Origin: Amblyornis subalaris
Lineage: Eukaryota > Chordata > Aves > Passeriformes > Ptilonorhynchidae
NCBI GenBank assembly: GCA_018881555.1
Contig: JACAXG010000054.1
Span: 1,612,001-1,676,000 of the forward strand
Length of the DNA: 64,000 nucleotides
Reading direction: 5' to 3'
The notes under the pieces were generated by a model. It saw nothing but the letters and a program-made list of their open reading frames with translations, was not told the DNA's origin and searched no databases. Below are positions 23,101 to 35,130 of this stretch, in pieces; positions within the stretch are counted from its first letter, which is position 1, and each line of letters starts with the position of its first letter. The position numbers were made by a program, and so were the translations under genes.

Positions 23101-26100
23101 CAGTGATTCTGCTTGTTTCCTATTGCTACATTCTTCTGAGTACAAGTAATTGTTCAGAAGCCTGGAACACTGAGAAACAGTGTTTAGAAACATCAAATTC
23201 TTATTGATACTAGGGATGGGTAAAGTGTAGTTTGCCAGTATTCTTTTCACATCTTCCATATACATAGAAATTCTGACTTAGTCTAGAATTTATTATATTG
23301 CAGATTTTCAATTTAAACAAGTTGTGACTGTACTCTTTCCAAATGCATGTCTGTCTGGTGAAAGCCACCGACTTGACTTGAGGATATCAGCAGTTCGTAG
23401 CTACCACGCATATTCATCTGTTTGGACTAAATTGTTGCCCTTAGGATCATGCCTATAGGTAATGATAGCAGTACTTTTGCATTTCAAAGAGAAGGAATTA
23501 TAATGGTTGCATTTTAGATGGTGGACAAGTGGCTCTGGTTGAGATAGTGCTTTAGCAAATACAGACAATTGACCTGTTCAGACTCTAGAACTTGAGTCGA
23601 AATTTGATCATGCCAAGTGGAGACCTTTTCATCTCCCTCAGATGTAGAGAAGAGTAGAGCAGTGATACTATTTCCAAGTTGTCGATTCATAGAAATAATG
23701 CATTTTGCATATTAAAATATTTATTTCCTCTTCAGATATGGCATAATAAATTCTAGATTAATAATAATTCCTATGTAACAAGGGCTCTGTGTTATACTTG
23801 CTTCCTAGAACTCCCTCATTTGTGGATTAACAATATCTAAAGAACCTTTTGCAAAACATCTATTTATTGTCACTGTATTTACTATATTATGCTAGATTTC
23901 TTCTCACTGTGATAAAATTGAAGCTAAAGGAGGACTTCAGCTGCTACAGAGGATATACCAGCTACGTAAAGATTCAGCGAAGATACAGAGGAACATAATT
24001 CGCATCATTGGAAATATGGCTTTGGATGAACGTCTTCACTCATCCATAGTACGTGCAGGTAAAAGGAAAGCGGTCTGAATGTCAGATTTGTACCCTAAAA
24101 TTTTCAGATGATTCAGTGCCTATGTAAAATGCAAAGGACTATGGTAGTGGTTTAGGGTTTATATTTGCAGGGGTGGGGAGGTGTTGTTGTTTGGGTTTTT
24201 TAGTACAAAAAATATGGACTGTTTAGATGGTGCTGATTAAAAACTCGTTTTTTGCTGTCTAGCCAATGTGTGTCAGTGAGAGGTGTTCAAAGTCTGATGG
24301 ATGGTGAAAATCTGCACTTTGTTCATGTTTGGTTCACATTACTGGCAAAAACCTTTTGTGTTTCCTGCTCTTGCAGGTCATCTGCCTTGTAGATTTTTTA
24401 AAATTTTTTATTTTAAGTGACTTCTAGTCTTGTACAGGAACAGACCAACTTGCAGTCCTCACCTTTTGCAACAAAGATGTCCTGCCCTCCTTTGTTTTGT
24501 GTTAGACTTGTAACTTCTGCTAAGCTTTTTTCTCATGCTGCTTTTTTAATATCCTCTAAATACCACAATGAAAATCCTGTACCAAAACAATGATTAATAG
24601 AAAATGAATAAATAGAAAATATCAATATGGTGTTCTTTAAGTCCAAGCTGGTGTCTGCCTGTTAAATGCACTGTGCATTTTTAATGTCTCTGTTACACAA
24701 AGGAGAAGTAGCAAAGGCGCAGGCAAAGACTGTGAGGGTGATTAAAAATTTGAAATGGCTGAGATAAAAAGACCAAAGAACTCGACTAAGACACTTAGTA
24801 TGGAAAAAGCAACTGAAAGAGAATATGATGAAGATTTATAAAGTTCTCTTCACTGGCACAGAGAAGGCAAAAAGGGATTTGTCATCTGCTATTTGTTGTA
24901 ATGCAAGACCAAAGGTTCTTGTACATTAAATTATAAAAAGACAGAACAAATAAATATGTATTTTTCCATATATTGCATGACCAAACTAAAATTTGCCACA
25001 GAACATTGTGGCAGTTGAAGACTCACAAAGCTTCAAGGAGTGATTAGACAAATCCATGAGAAGAAAAATCCATACAGTTCTACATATGGAAACCAAGTTG
25101 ACTGCAGTAAACCAGAGGGTATAGAGTAGAATCAGGACTACATAATTGCCCTTTTATTGCTCTATTCTTATATTGTTCTGTGGCTTCCACACTGCTTGCT
25201 TCTGAAGAAAGGCAGCTGGACTACAAAGGCCTTTGTTCTGAGCTCTAGCACCATTTTCAAATTCTTATGATTGTTGAAGCCATACATGTGGAAGAAGAGA
25301 TTGAAACAGGATAGTCAGCAGCTCCCAGGGACACAGCTCTCAGTACAAAAGGAATTTTAGACAGTGAATCAGACTCCAGAGATGAGCAGTTGGATACTGC
25401 TAGTCCAGAGTTCATAAAGCTTCTCTTTTATTGCTGGATGATGCATAAGAAGAAAGAATCTCTAAGGCTCTTTTCCTTGCAAAAACTGCTGGCACAGGAA
25501 AAAGAAGAAAAACAGTGATGCACTGTGTAGTAGCTGTGATGGGGTATCTGGGAGCAGAAGGATTCTGGACGCTTATTTTTGACTCTTCATCTTGGCTCAT
25601 TTAAGAGAAATGTAAACCCGAAGACTGAGCAAGTTTTAATCAGACTAGCTTGGCAGTCTTCTGTTGTGTTTGGAGAACTGAAAGTAGACTTTAGATAGTA
25701 TTGTTCTTAAGTAGAACTTGCACAGTGGTCAGCATATATTCTGCTTAGAAATGTAATTTAAATACATAATTCTTAAGAAAAAAATTACACTCCTCAAAGG
25801 TACTAGCAGTTTTATTTGTTTGTTTAAAACAAAACTCAAATGTCAGTTCATTCTTTTCCTCAGTCTACAGTGAACTATTTTGAATTAGCAACTTCCTGGC
25901 TATACTAGTAGCAACATAATGTACATGATTTTGAAACAATGCTCATGAAGTAAATTGTTGTTCTTCAAATAAACTTGCATTTGAAAATCTCTCCTCAAGG
26001 TCTTCCCAGGTTTTATTTATGAACTTGACTGTAATATAATCGTGATTTATAGGCCACTTTTGCTAGCAGCAGTAAGATTTATCAGGATTTTAAAGAAACA

Positions 26101-29100
26101 TGTGTGTGCATGTGCACGTAAAAGATATTCTTTCGCATTTCTCAGTAGTCTATGAATATCCCCATCCATGTCTAAGAAAATTTTACACTTTAAGTAGGGT
26201 ATCATAAAATGTCTGTAAGTCATAGTACCTATGACTTAAAATTTTATGGAGGATTGTATCAAATTTAATTATCTTACGTTTTTAAGGTATAAATAATATA
26301 CTGTTTTTAGAATAGTGGAGATATTTTAATTCCATAAAGAGTTTTTCTTACACTGGATTTTAAAATTAGAAATAGTTGTACTTTCACAGCAAGCATCAAT
26401 TTTTTTACCTGCCATTGCTCTTGAAGGTTGTTTTCTATCCCTTTCTTATGCTTCAAGCTTCATTTTCTCCATCTTCCTGGCATTTTACCTGCTAAAAGAG
26501 ATCTATTCTCATTCTGACAACTGTACTGACCTGCTGATACAGTTTCTTTTTCTACTGAGAAGAGGTTCTCCTTCAGATCATAAGCTGAACAGTAGTAAAA
26601 TACATTGCCTCCTTGCCACTCTGAATTTTTGAATTTTGGAGATTCCACTTACTTAGCCTTGGTTTCCCTGAGGTAAAGAGTAGATTGAAATAATTTATTT
26701 TTATGTTACCTTTCTTAAGTTTTAACATCTATTTCCACAAGTATAGTTTGACGGGTGATGTTTCTGAATTCTTTTGTTTGGATGATGTTTCTATTAGTTA
26801 ACCTGCCACTTTATTTTCTCAATGTAGGTTGGATTTCTGTACTTGCTGAAGTAATGAAATCCCCACATGTCATTCAGTCTTCTCATGCATCCAGAGCTTT
26901 GGCTAATCTAGACAGGGACACGGTGAAAGAAAAATATCCAGATGGTGTATATGTCTTACATCCACAATATCGTAGCAGGTAAAGCAGAAGGAGTCATTGT
27001 AATGCTGTAGTTGGAGTTACTTGTTACACTGTTCTGTTACAAAACTTTGTAAGAGTTGACATCAGAGTGCTCCTGTACTGATGTCACCCTGCCCCTCCTG
27101 TTCTCTGGTGGATTGAGAGGACTGAATTTAGATTCTCAAGGAGGAAAACAAGAGAAGTGGTTGGAGCAGTCCGTGAGCATGAACAGAGTATTACTGTAAT
27201 GCATGGAAAAATCTGAACGCAAAACATGAAATTACTGCTTTGCATGTGTTGCAACTGTTTAACCTTTGCACTGTATGTCTTGGGATGCAGTGCCTTGTAA
27301 TTATTCTACTGGCAACAGCACATGTTGGTCTAAGATGCAGTAAATTGTCATAGTTAGCATCTTTTAATAGTGATTGTGTATCTGGGACTGAAGCAGTCTC
27401 CAGCGTCGGATGTCACTTAGTAGCAGCTATTCCCTGGGTCTTTGGTGTTACTCGGGTTACAGTGAAGATCTAATTTGACGATAGAGCTGGAGCTACCAGG
27501 CTGCATTAACAGTAGCTGGAGGGAAAGGTGTTATTCATTATAGAAAATTACGATTTGTAAGATAGGTACTTTCCCTACCTCTTTTTATATCACTCTTCTG
27601 TGTGGATCCCTGGTTTTTGTTTTGATCCAAGTATGCTCTTTGAAATATCATGAAATGTTGTCCATAAGATAAGAAATCACATGTAGTGTTAAAAAAAGTA
27701 TTTTGGCATCCCTTAGGTTAAAAGTTCCAATTTGCTAAAAGAATATGTACCACTGTGTATCTCAAAATTTCCTTTTCCTTGCTCAGCCAGCCCATCAGAG
27801 CAGACATCCTTTTTGTTCATGGTCTTTTGGGAGCAGCATTTAAGACCTGGCGACAGCAAGACATTGACCGGCATTTGGATAAAAAGGTCTTGGAAGGGGA
27901 AGAGGACTATAGTCAGTGCTGGCCAAAGGTAAAAAGACAGTAACATTTTCATGTGTGGCTGCTGTTTTCTCATGAATAAGGACACTGTCTGGCAGGTGTC
28001 TTTTTTGAATTAATTGACTTGTAATTTGTTATATAAGTAGCAGTTTTTAAGTTCCTGATATATTTTTGTTATTGAGTTGTTTGTTGTTCTTGCAAGGAAA
28101 AATCCCTGCTAAGTTTTATGTTCTCAACATCATTCGCATGCTAGTGAAAGAGGAGGCAATGGCTGCTTTCCTTATGCTCTCTTTTTTTAATGGAATGTTA
28201 TTACTGAGGAAAAGATGTATAGAATAACATTTTAAATTAAGTTTCCTTTCTCGCGTAAGTGCCTGACTACCTCACTTTGTGCAGATTGCTATTTAAGTAT
28301 TGCTGGTGAATAAGTAGGTACTGCTTCAAGCAAACTCACACTGGTATAGCCACTAAAGTATCTCTGTGAAACCTGAGCTGATCAATGCTGTTGGTAATAT
28401 TAGTAACTCTTGTTTCACCCAGGAGAGGGAGCTAGGAACGCACGAGTTAGAGATCAGTCTTCATCCTTTGCCTACTTTGTGGCTGGGGAACAGTCTAGAG
28501 TTTGCCAGCATGTAATAAAAGAATAATAATCCAGATGTAAAATCTATTTGGGGATTAACTGAAGAGCAAAAATCTTGCTTGATATTGTCCCTATAGTAAC
28601 ATCTTTTCTCCACTGCTTGTAAGAGTTTAAGTACCTCAATTATAAGCTCCTTTGGTTTTGCTTTTCTCTAATTTAGACATGGCTCGCTTCAGACTGTCCT
28701 TCCCTTAGAATCATATCTGTGGAGTATGACACTCATTTGAGTGACTGGAAAGCAAAATGTCCTGTTGAGGCTCACAGGTAACAAATGTAGCATCTGCAGT
28801 TTGGAAGGGGGGCAGGACTGAGACGTGTAAAGCTGATCCTTGACATCACCTAATGTGAAAGAGTGAATTTAACTTTTCCTGTTGCTTTGGAAAATCAAAT
28901 TTGGAAAACCATTAAGTACAGTCCTGGTATTCTCGAGTTTTTTTAGCCTCATGGATAGCTACATGTAGCAGCTTTCTGAATTTTTACAGTCTGTTCTGCT
29001 TCGTGTTAAGGGAGACACTAAATTATGCTATTAGTTAATGTAAATACAGCATCAACTTTATATCTTAAGGGGAGTATTTCTCAAAGTGTCACAATAATGC

Positions 29101-32100
29101 TTCATAAGCACAGCAAAGAAATCACTGTACGGTGGCTTTATACTCCGTATAAAATGAAGCGTATATTTTCATAAAATCATTTAGGTTGGAAAAGACCCTT
29201 CAGATCATCAGGTGCAGCCATTAACCCAGCACTGCCAATTCTACCACAAAACCATGTCCCTAAGTGCCACATCCACGTTCCTTTTAAATACCTGCAGGAA
29301 TGAGGACTCAACCAGTTCCTAGGCAGCCTGTTTCAGAGCTTGACAACCCTTTTGATGAAGAAATTTTTCCTAATATGCAACCTAAACCTTCTCTGACACA
29401 ATTTAAGGCTGTTATCTCTCATCCTGTTGCTGGTTCCCTGGGAGAAGAGGACGACACCCACCTGGCTACAGTCTCCTTTCAGGTGGTTGTAGAGAGTCAT
29501 GTGGTCCCCTCTGAGCCTCCTTTTCTCCAGGCTAAGCAATCCCAGTTCCTTTAGCCTCTCCTCACAGGACTTGTGCTCCAGACCCTTCACTGGCTCAGTT
29601 GCCCTTCTCTGCACTTGCTGTAGCGCCTCAATGTCTTTGTTGTAGTGAGGGGCCCAAAACTGAGCACAGGACTAGAGGTGCTGCTTCACCAATCATTTCC
29701 CTAGTCCTGCTAGCCACGCTATTTCTGATACAAAGATACTTTAATTCAAAAAATGTTGCTTTGATGGGTAAAATACAGCAACTGTATCTGGTTCAGTCAG
29801 AGTGTAATTGCNGTGCCAGAAGAATGGTGTTTTTGCTGGCTTTGAACAGGGTAGGCCAGAGGAAGATGCTACCGCTGCACATGTTCCTTCTGAAAAATAA
29901 AAATACTTTGAGCCTGTAAAGGTTATTTGGCTTGAATGGGTTTTAGGTGTAGTAATTGAGTTCAGTGATTTTTAAATCGATCCTTCAAACATTTATGCAG
30001 ATACTTAAGCATGTAACTAGTACTGTAAATTTAACTTGTATACTGCAGTGGAGGCGTGTGCATGGCTGCTTACAGGTTAAGAATCTGAAAATTAATTATA
30101 TTTTGTGCAGGGAAGAAAAAAATTCAGCATGTGTATAGACTGGGAGCTTGGTACTCGTTCATTCCTTCCTCCCTCTGGCTATACGGAAGATCAGTACAAT
30201 TATTGCATTAAAGAAAACATGTAAACAGGGAAAAAATAAGTAAGACATGACTGTTAATATGCCTGTTTGAAATTAGGCAAAAAAATAACAGTAAGAAGCC
30301 TGTAGGTGGTTAACTCTATAGGTCCAAAGAAGACTGGAAATGGCTGTAAGTTGCACCAGGGAGGGCTTAAATTGGATATTGAGAAAAAATTCTTCACTGG
30401 AAGAGGCTGCCCAGTGAAGTGGTTCAGTCCCATTCCTAGATGTAATATAAAGATGGGCAGATAAGGCCCTTAGGGACATGGTTTTGTGGTGGACTTGGCA
30501 GTGGTGGTCTAACAGTTGGACTCAATGATCTTAAGAGTCTTTTTCAACATATATGATTCTAAGAAAACTCTTCTTGTGTCTGCCTGGAGTAAGTATGTTA
30601 AAAAAAATAAACATATATTTACTTTTTTTCCCTAAGATAACATCTTTTTCATTACAAAATGGAAAATTATATTACCTGCTATTTATGGTCACCCAAGCAT
30701 AATATTTGATTATTTTATAATTTTATATGGTTAGTAATAAATGAAAGATAATGAAAATATTTTTAACTAGCAGGAACAAAGATGTGGCAGTAGAAACACA
30801 ACCTCAGGTTTGCTCTTCAATGTATGGTCTCATTCACTGTTTCAAAAGTGAATTTTTATGTCTCTCTTCTAGCCTAAATCCTATTGTTCAACTGAAAAGA
30901 CACATTTGATTATCCTTTACGTATGTATTATAAAGCAGTTGCTAGTGGGAATGCTGAGACCGATAGAGATGAAGTGAATTAATTTGCACAGTGGTTGCCC
31001 CCATATCCTGATGTTTCCATTACCCAAGGGCCTTCTGTGTTTGATTCTTGTTACACTGCAAGAAGTAATGTAAAGTGCAAATGCTGCACTTTCAAGCTTG
31101 GATTGGGAATTGGCGTTGGTTTTGTTTTGGTTGTACCACAGATTCATTTTCGACCTCCAGTGTGTAGCTTATCCTTTCCAGAGCTCGGTTTTTTCATTTA
31201 TAAAGTGAAGATTATTGTACTTTCATGCTATTCCAGTACAGAGCACTTGGAGATTGTTGTCTAGCAAGTGTAACAGACATTAGCTGTGATTTTTTTAATG
31301 TATTGGTTGATCATACACTTAGTTATTAAATTTCTGTACATTGCTGCACATTTTGAGCATGGTTTAGCAAAGTACATTTTTGTCAGACATGAGGTTTGTT
31401 CGTGTTGCCGGGGGAAAGTTCATTATATGCCAATGTTGCTTTCATTCAATAAAAATTGTTTTGTTACAATGTGTAAATGAAATGCTCTCAAACCCCACAA
31501 AACAACTTGTCAAGCTGAGGGAAATGTTTGTTGATCAAAATTAAAATAAAACTTTCTAGCAAGAGCAGGAAACTGAATTTAGCTCAATTCCTGTTGTCCT
31601 TGTGAAGCCATCCTTGCAAACATTTTTGGCATTTTTCAATGTAGTAAAAGTAATTAGATAATTAATGTTTGTGTACCTAATTCAGTTTCATAAACATGCA
31701 GCACTAAAATTCATTGTGTGTTAACATTGCCTTTTAACCTATCGTGCTCCATTATGCTGGTGTTTGTGTTTTCTTTGCAGGAAGTCTATTGCTTTCAGGA
31801 GCAGTGAGCTGCTTGACAAGCTCAAAGCTGCTGGGATTGGAGACAGACCTCTGGTGTGGGTATCCCATAGCATGGGTGGTAAGCATGTTGCTTGTTGAAT
31901 ATAAAGTATTTCTTTGCAGTTTTATTTCAGAATAAGCTGTTAACCAAATTCAGGTTGAAATGTAATTATTCAGAATAGTTTATTTAAAAAATTAGTTGAG
32001 AACTAAAAATGAAAAAGAGATTTCTACTTTCTTAGTGCATTATATTCAATAGCATATACATTTTGAAAGGATTTTTATTGCTGTTTGTTCTTGCTGTGTT

Positions 32101-35100
32101 GATTTAAAAACACAGTGAGTGAAATTCATGTAAATGGAAATGCACAGGCAAAATTTTCTTCATGGTCAGGCATATAGTAAATGTCATTAGCAACACATAA
32201 AGCAAACTGAAATTGGATTTGCATCATTCATTGACATTTTATATTGATGCCTCCTCAGGCTTGGTTTGGGTTTTTTCAAGTTAATCTCACATATTTGACA
32301 ATCTAAGGACTAATCAAGCAAGGCAAGAATATGGTTAGTTGTTTCATGGTTAATATAGCATGATCGTTATTTCACAGTGCTTTAAATCCCTGCATTAATT
32401 CAGCTTCTGTTGCCAGGTCTTCTAGTCAAAAAGATGCTGGTGGATGCTTCCAAGAATCCAGAAATGGATAAAATTGTAAACAACACCAGAGGAATCATAT
32501 TTTATAGCGTACCTCACCATGGTTCCCAGCTGGCTGAATATTCTATAAATGCCAGATATCTCCTCTTCCCGTCTGTGGAGGTTAAAGAACTCAGCAAGGG
32601 TATGTTCACTTTGCTACCATCTAACAACAGGGAACTCTGCTAATCTGTTCATGGTGCTTTTCATTGTGCTGTCAGAAAAAGCTGCGTCAAAACAACAAAC
32701 TTCCTTTTTATGTTCTGGGTTGTGTGTTGAATTATTGCAAGTAATTCTGAGTAGCTGTTTCATTTGATTGCAGAGGTGAGGGGAAAAGGGGGAGTCCAAC
32801 CAAGTTGTTGCATGTGGTAGTTGGAAAAAAAGGATTACAAACAAAATGCTACTCATTTTACTGTTGTATTAATTTTTCAAAAACATCTCTTTAGCAGTGC
32901 TGTCTTGCCAGAAAAATGCTATAATCTTATAACACTGCAAAAATTGTTCCTCTGTCTCAGATTCTCCTGCCCTTAAAGAGCTGAATGATGACTTCTTGTC
33001 TTTTGCCAAAGACAAGAAATTTTCCGTGCTGAGCTTTGCAGAAACCTTACCAACACACATAGGCAGCATGCTAAAACTGCATGTTGTACCTCTGGAATCA
33101 GCAGGTAAGTCAAATAGCCATTTAATTTATTTAATTTTATATATGTTGGTGTAAGCATCGATAATGAGGAAGGGTTATAAATGTTATGGTAGGAAAACCT
33201 AGAAAAATACATCTGTTATATTGTGGGAGTTTTTGTTTAAACTTTTGGTTGAGCCTCCCTGCTGAGATCAGAAGCAACTACATTTAGATCTTAGAATAGC
33301 AGTTGTTTGTTTTGCTTTTTCTAAATGAGAGTAACACTTGTTTGTTGGAAAAAGCAGGGTAGACCCTGGTCTACTGTTACACTGTCCTTTCCTCTGGAAT
33401 TATGACTAGTTGTGGTTTATCTTTGTATCGGTAGGCTGAATAGTGTTTCAGATGCTTCTGCAAATTCCAACTGTTTCCTCCTTTAAAAAAATAAGAAAGA
33501 AAATTAGTAAACTGCTAATGGAAGGAAAAAGTCACGAAGCTGTCTTTCGGTTTTAAGAATCTTTACCTTCCATGTCTCATGAACTCAAGCTATAGAGTTT
33601 GCCTCCTGAAGAGCTCCCTCCATCTTTTTGCTTTCTGTAGGGGAAGGGAAAATCAGACAAATTTTTCCCTTGCTTTTTTTATGCGTGTTCAACTTAGAGA
33701 ATTAAGTCTTATGTTTTCAGGTTTTNTTTTGCACTGCCCAAGGTATCTGTAAGGCCTTAAACATCAATCATTGCTTTGTTGGGTTTCAGATCAGGCTTTC
33801 CACCAGCTGAATCCATTAGCTTGAGTGCAAGGTCAGTTGCTCTGAAAAAGGTGGACTATACATCTCTGTTTTTCTGAGTCAATATTTAGCAGTATTTTTA
33901 CACTATGTCTTCTTGACATACTGTTTTGCAAAAATATTCAGCCATGTTTTGCAGAAATATTGCTGATGCAATCTTATTGGCAAGGCATGAAAAACTGGAC
34001 ATTGTTTATTTTTTTTATTTAGCAAAATAAGATTAAAAAGAGGGCTGAATAACAGAGACCAAATAAGCACTGTGGACTTAAAATTTTGTAGCATCTCTCT
34101 CCTCTTCTAGAGATGATGCCCAGTGCAACATGTGAGTACTCTTGAAAAACATTGAGAGGGTACATGGCAGTTCAGTAGCACACCATTCACTCAGTTCAAA
34201 ATACAGCTGAAAGCAGTAAGCTCCCTGTTTCTTGCATGTCTGCTTGGGCACACGAGAGCAAAGCTTCATCCTTCTCTAGTGTAATTTTACATGGTTAAAA
34301 ATACAGAGGTCAGAGCAAAATGGAGGATTTCTCTAGAAGCTGAATGAGTAGACAATAAACTGGAATGTGGCAATCACAGCATCTTAACTGGAAAGTTAGC
34401 TTGATAGCTGTCAGGAAAGAACGAATGCTGTAGTGTGCCCCAAAATCAGTATTCTACAATTAAGCAATATAAATACTTAATTTGCCTGGAAATGTGTGTA
34501 GTGATTCATGGTATATTTCAGGTTCATTCTAGTCCAATTTTTAATCTCCACATCAAAGTATTTTTGTAAGGAATATGGTCAATTAGTGGTGATCAGATTC
34601 AAGATGCCATGGATTAAACTACATCCCTGATCATGTCAATGCTTAAAACCTCAGTCAGGACTGTGCTGTCAGTCAGGTGCTGGTAAATGAAGTTTTGTTT
34701 CATCAAAGTTTTCTGTATGGACAAATACACGTTAGTGTATTTCAAACAAAGATAGTAGAACTCTGACCTAATGGTGTAGTGTACCAGTGTGGGTTTTGTG
34801 GCAACATACAGCTCTGTCTGGCCATAACTGTGTGCACTGATGCTTTTAGCACATGAAAAAATAATGATGACCCAACAGTTACACTAAAGACAGGAGAAGT
34901 TGCTTTTGAGAGAGAAATTGCTAATGCAAGATGTGCTTTTCAGTCTAGGTCATCTTATGAACTTTGGTTGTTTTTTCTTCTTTTTTTTCCCTTTCGCAGA
35001 CTTAGGAATTGGAGACCTTATTCCAGTGGATGTTAATCATCTAAATATTTGTAAGCCAAAGAAGAAGGATGCTTTCCTGTACCAACGTACACTGAAGTTC

Positions 35101-35130
35101 ATTCAAGATGTTTTAGCCCAAGAACTTTGA
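14046..35130 (+). CDS. SERAC1: SERAC1, serine active site containing protein 1, complete (16 coding exons)
   Basis: SERAC1 is a lipase-like protein of mitochondria-associated ER membranes, needed for phosphatidylglycerol remodelling and intracellular cholesterol traffic; a role in mitochondrial serine uptake has also been reported. Human loss causes MEGDEL syndrome. The sixteen exons join in frame to 1,962 nt, 653 residues plus stop, against 654 in human. A hydrophobic N-terminal segment (about residues 37-52, [16 protein letters not shown]) is the likely membrane anchor. Residues 90-340 are helical. The alpha/beta-hydrolase domain starts near 392, with the oxyanion HG at 399-400 and the nucleophile Ser499 in SHSMGG. 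The N at 14060 is silent (GCN, Ala5). All junctions are GT-AG. Introns carry CR1 copies and a copy of a local duplication. It diverges from GTF2H5 and converges on SYNJ2. Confidence 0.96.
15011..15044 (+). CDS. SERAC1: SERAC1 coding exon 2
   Basis: A 34-nt exon between TTTTCTTACAG and CT|GTATGT encodes [11 protein letters not shown] plus part of a Leu codon. It is the weakest exon by similarity, but it is required by phase on both sides and supplies the start of the hydrophobic segment. Confidence 0.8.
15457..15806 (+). repeat. 350-bp duplicated segment, copy B (SERAC1 intron 3)
   Basis: Partner of 9382-9731. It ends with the polypyrimidine tract and acceptor of SERAC1 coding exon 3 plus the first four exon bases (AGGT). 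The two copies diverge completely from there on. Confidence 0.85.
15803..15939 (+). CDS. SERAC1: SERAC1 coding exon 3
   Basis: Encodes [20 protein letters not shown] through LNPSEYQ; human has SLFLTYEVLALKKAVTLDT. The acceptor CTTTAAAG lies in copy B of the local 350-bp duplication. Confidence 0.93.
16254..16343 (+). CDS. SERAC1: SERAC1 coding exon 4
   Basis: A 90-nt phase 1-1 exon encoding [18 protein letters not shown] and AKIFRRPFN, closely matching human. Confidence 0.96.
17264..17395 (+). CDS. SERAC1: SERAC1 coding exon 5
   Basis: Encodes [20 protein letters not shown] through NNHWH. The acceptor is TGGTCAAAG at 17263; the CAG ten bases later would break the frame. Confidence 0.92.
18984..19105 (+). 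CDS. SERAC1: SERAC1 coding exon 6
   Basis: Encodes [20 protein letters not shown] and [16 protein letters not shown]. It ends in phase 0 at ACT|GTAAGT. Confidence 0.95.
20200..20745 (+). repeat. CR1 LINE 3' end
   Basis: CR1 3' landmarks in order: cttgagtcctgtatgcagtt, aggagggcaacaaagatggt, ttcagcctggagaag, ggttgggtgtcaggaaaaag, gggcactggaacaggctccc and the terminal attctatgattctgtg. It is inserted in SERAC1 intron 7 in the gene's orientation and is well preserved over about 540 bp. Confidence 0.93.
21081..21209 (+). CDS. SERAC1: SERAC1 coding exon 7
   Basis: Encodes [20 protein letters not shown] and [20 protein letters not shown] followed by Arg. It is 129 nt, phase 0-0, ending AGA|GTGAGT. 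Confidence 0.96.
22015..22043 (+). other. Candidate frame-shifting cassette exon in SERAC1 intron
   Basis: A 29-nt block lies between TTTATTGTTTTCACAG and TTTG|GTAAGA, splice sites as good as those of real SERAC1 exons. Its inclusion between coding exons 7 and 8 would shift the frame and reach TGA inside exon 8 (after FHIVRH). It could be a poison exon or an unused pseudoexon. Confidence 0.35.
22514..22627 (+). CDS. SERAC1: SERAC1 coding exon 8
   Basis: Encodes [20 protein letters not shown] through LVQHSK, phase 0-0. It joins directly to exon 7, as in human ([12 protein letters not shown]). Confidence 0.96.
23896..24058 (+). CDS. SERAC1: SERAC1 coding exon 9
   Basis: Encodes [20 protein letters not shown] through HSSIVRA; the armadillo-like stretch [19 protein letters not shown] is clear. 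Confidence 0.96.
24690..25275 (+). repeat. Old, strongly diverged CR1-type LINE 3' end
   Basis: Although decayed, the order of motifs follows old amniote CR1 3' ends: gaagatttataaagttctct, a central ctgctatttgttgtaatgca, gattagacaaatccatgaga, ggactacaaaggcctttgtt and a final attcttatg. It lies in SERAC1 intron 10. The 5' limit is uncertain. Confidence 0.6.
26828..26978 (+). CDS. SERAC1: SERAC1 coding exon 10
   Basis: Encodes [20 protein letters not shown] through YVLHPQYRS, ending in phase 2 at AG|GTAAAG. Confidence 0.96.
27787..27928 (+). CDS. SERAC1: SERAC1 coding exon 11
   Basis: Start of the hydrolase domain: [22 protein letters not shown] at residues 399-400 is the expected oxyanion element. 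It ends CWPK|GTAAAA. Confidence 0.97.
28677..28777 (+). CDS. SERAC1: SERAC1 coding exon 12
   Basis: Encodes [20 protein letters not shown] and [13 protein letters not shown], ending in phase 2. Confidence 0.96.
29165..29735 (-). repeat. CR1 LINE 3' end, inverted
   Basis: The complement of CR1 3' sequence: aaaatcatttaggttggaaa, gacccttcagatcatcaggt, ctggctacagtctcctttca, gcctccttttctccaggcta and ggggcccaaaactgagcaca. It is opposite to SERAC1, in which it is intronic. Confidence 0.93.
30338..30562 (+). repeat. CR1 LINE 3' fragment
   Basis: Short CR1 end with gggcttaaattggatattga, aggctgcccagtgaagtggt, gttggactcaatgatcttaa and a closing tatatgattctaag. It lies about 600 bp from, and inverted relative to, the previous copy. 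Confidence 0.85.
31781..31878 (+). CDS. SERAC1: SERAC1 coding exon 13 (lipase nucleophile)
   Basis: Encodes [20 protein letters not shown] and [11 protein letters not shown]. Ser499 in S-H-S-M-G-G is the predicted nucleophile; the first Gly of the usual GXSXG is Ser, as I recall for human SERAC1. Confidence 0.97.
32417..32599 (+). CDS. SERAC1: SERAC1 coding exon 14
   Basis: Encodes [20 protein letters not shown] and [17 protein letters not shown] through VKELSK. It is a 183-nt phase 1-1 exon. Confidence 0.97.
32961..33104 (+). CDS. SERAC1: SERAC1 coding exon 15
   Basis: Encodes [20 protein letters not shown] through [10 protein letters not shown]. It is a 144-nt phase 1-1 exon. Confidence 0.96.
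35000..35130 (+). CDS. SERAC1: SERAC1 last coding exon
   Basis: Encodes [20 protein letters not shown], then [15 protein letters not shown] and the terminal LAQEL with TGA at 35128-35130. This block is nearly identical to human. Confidence 0.97.
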
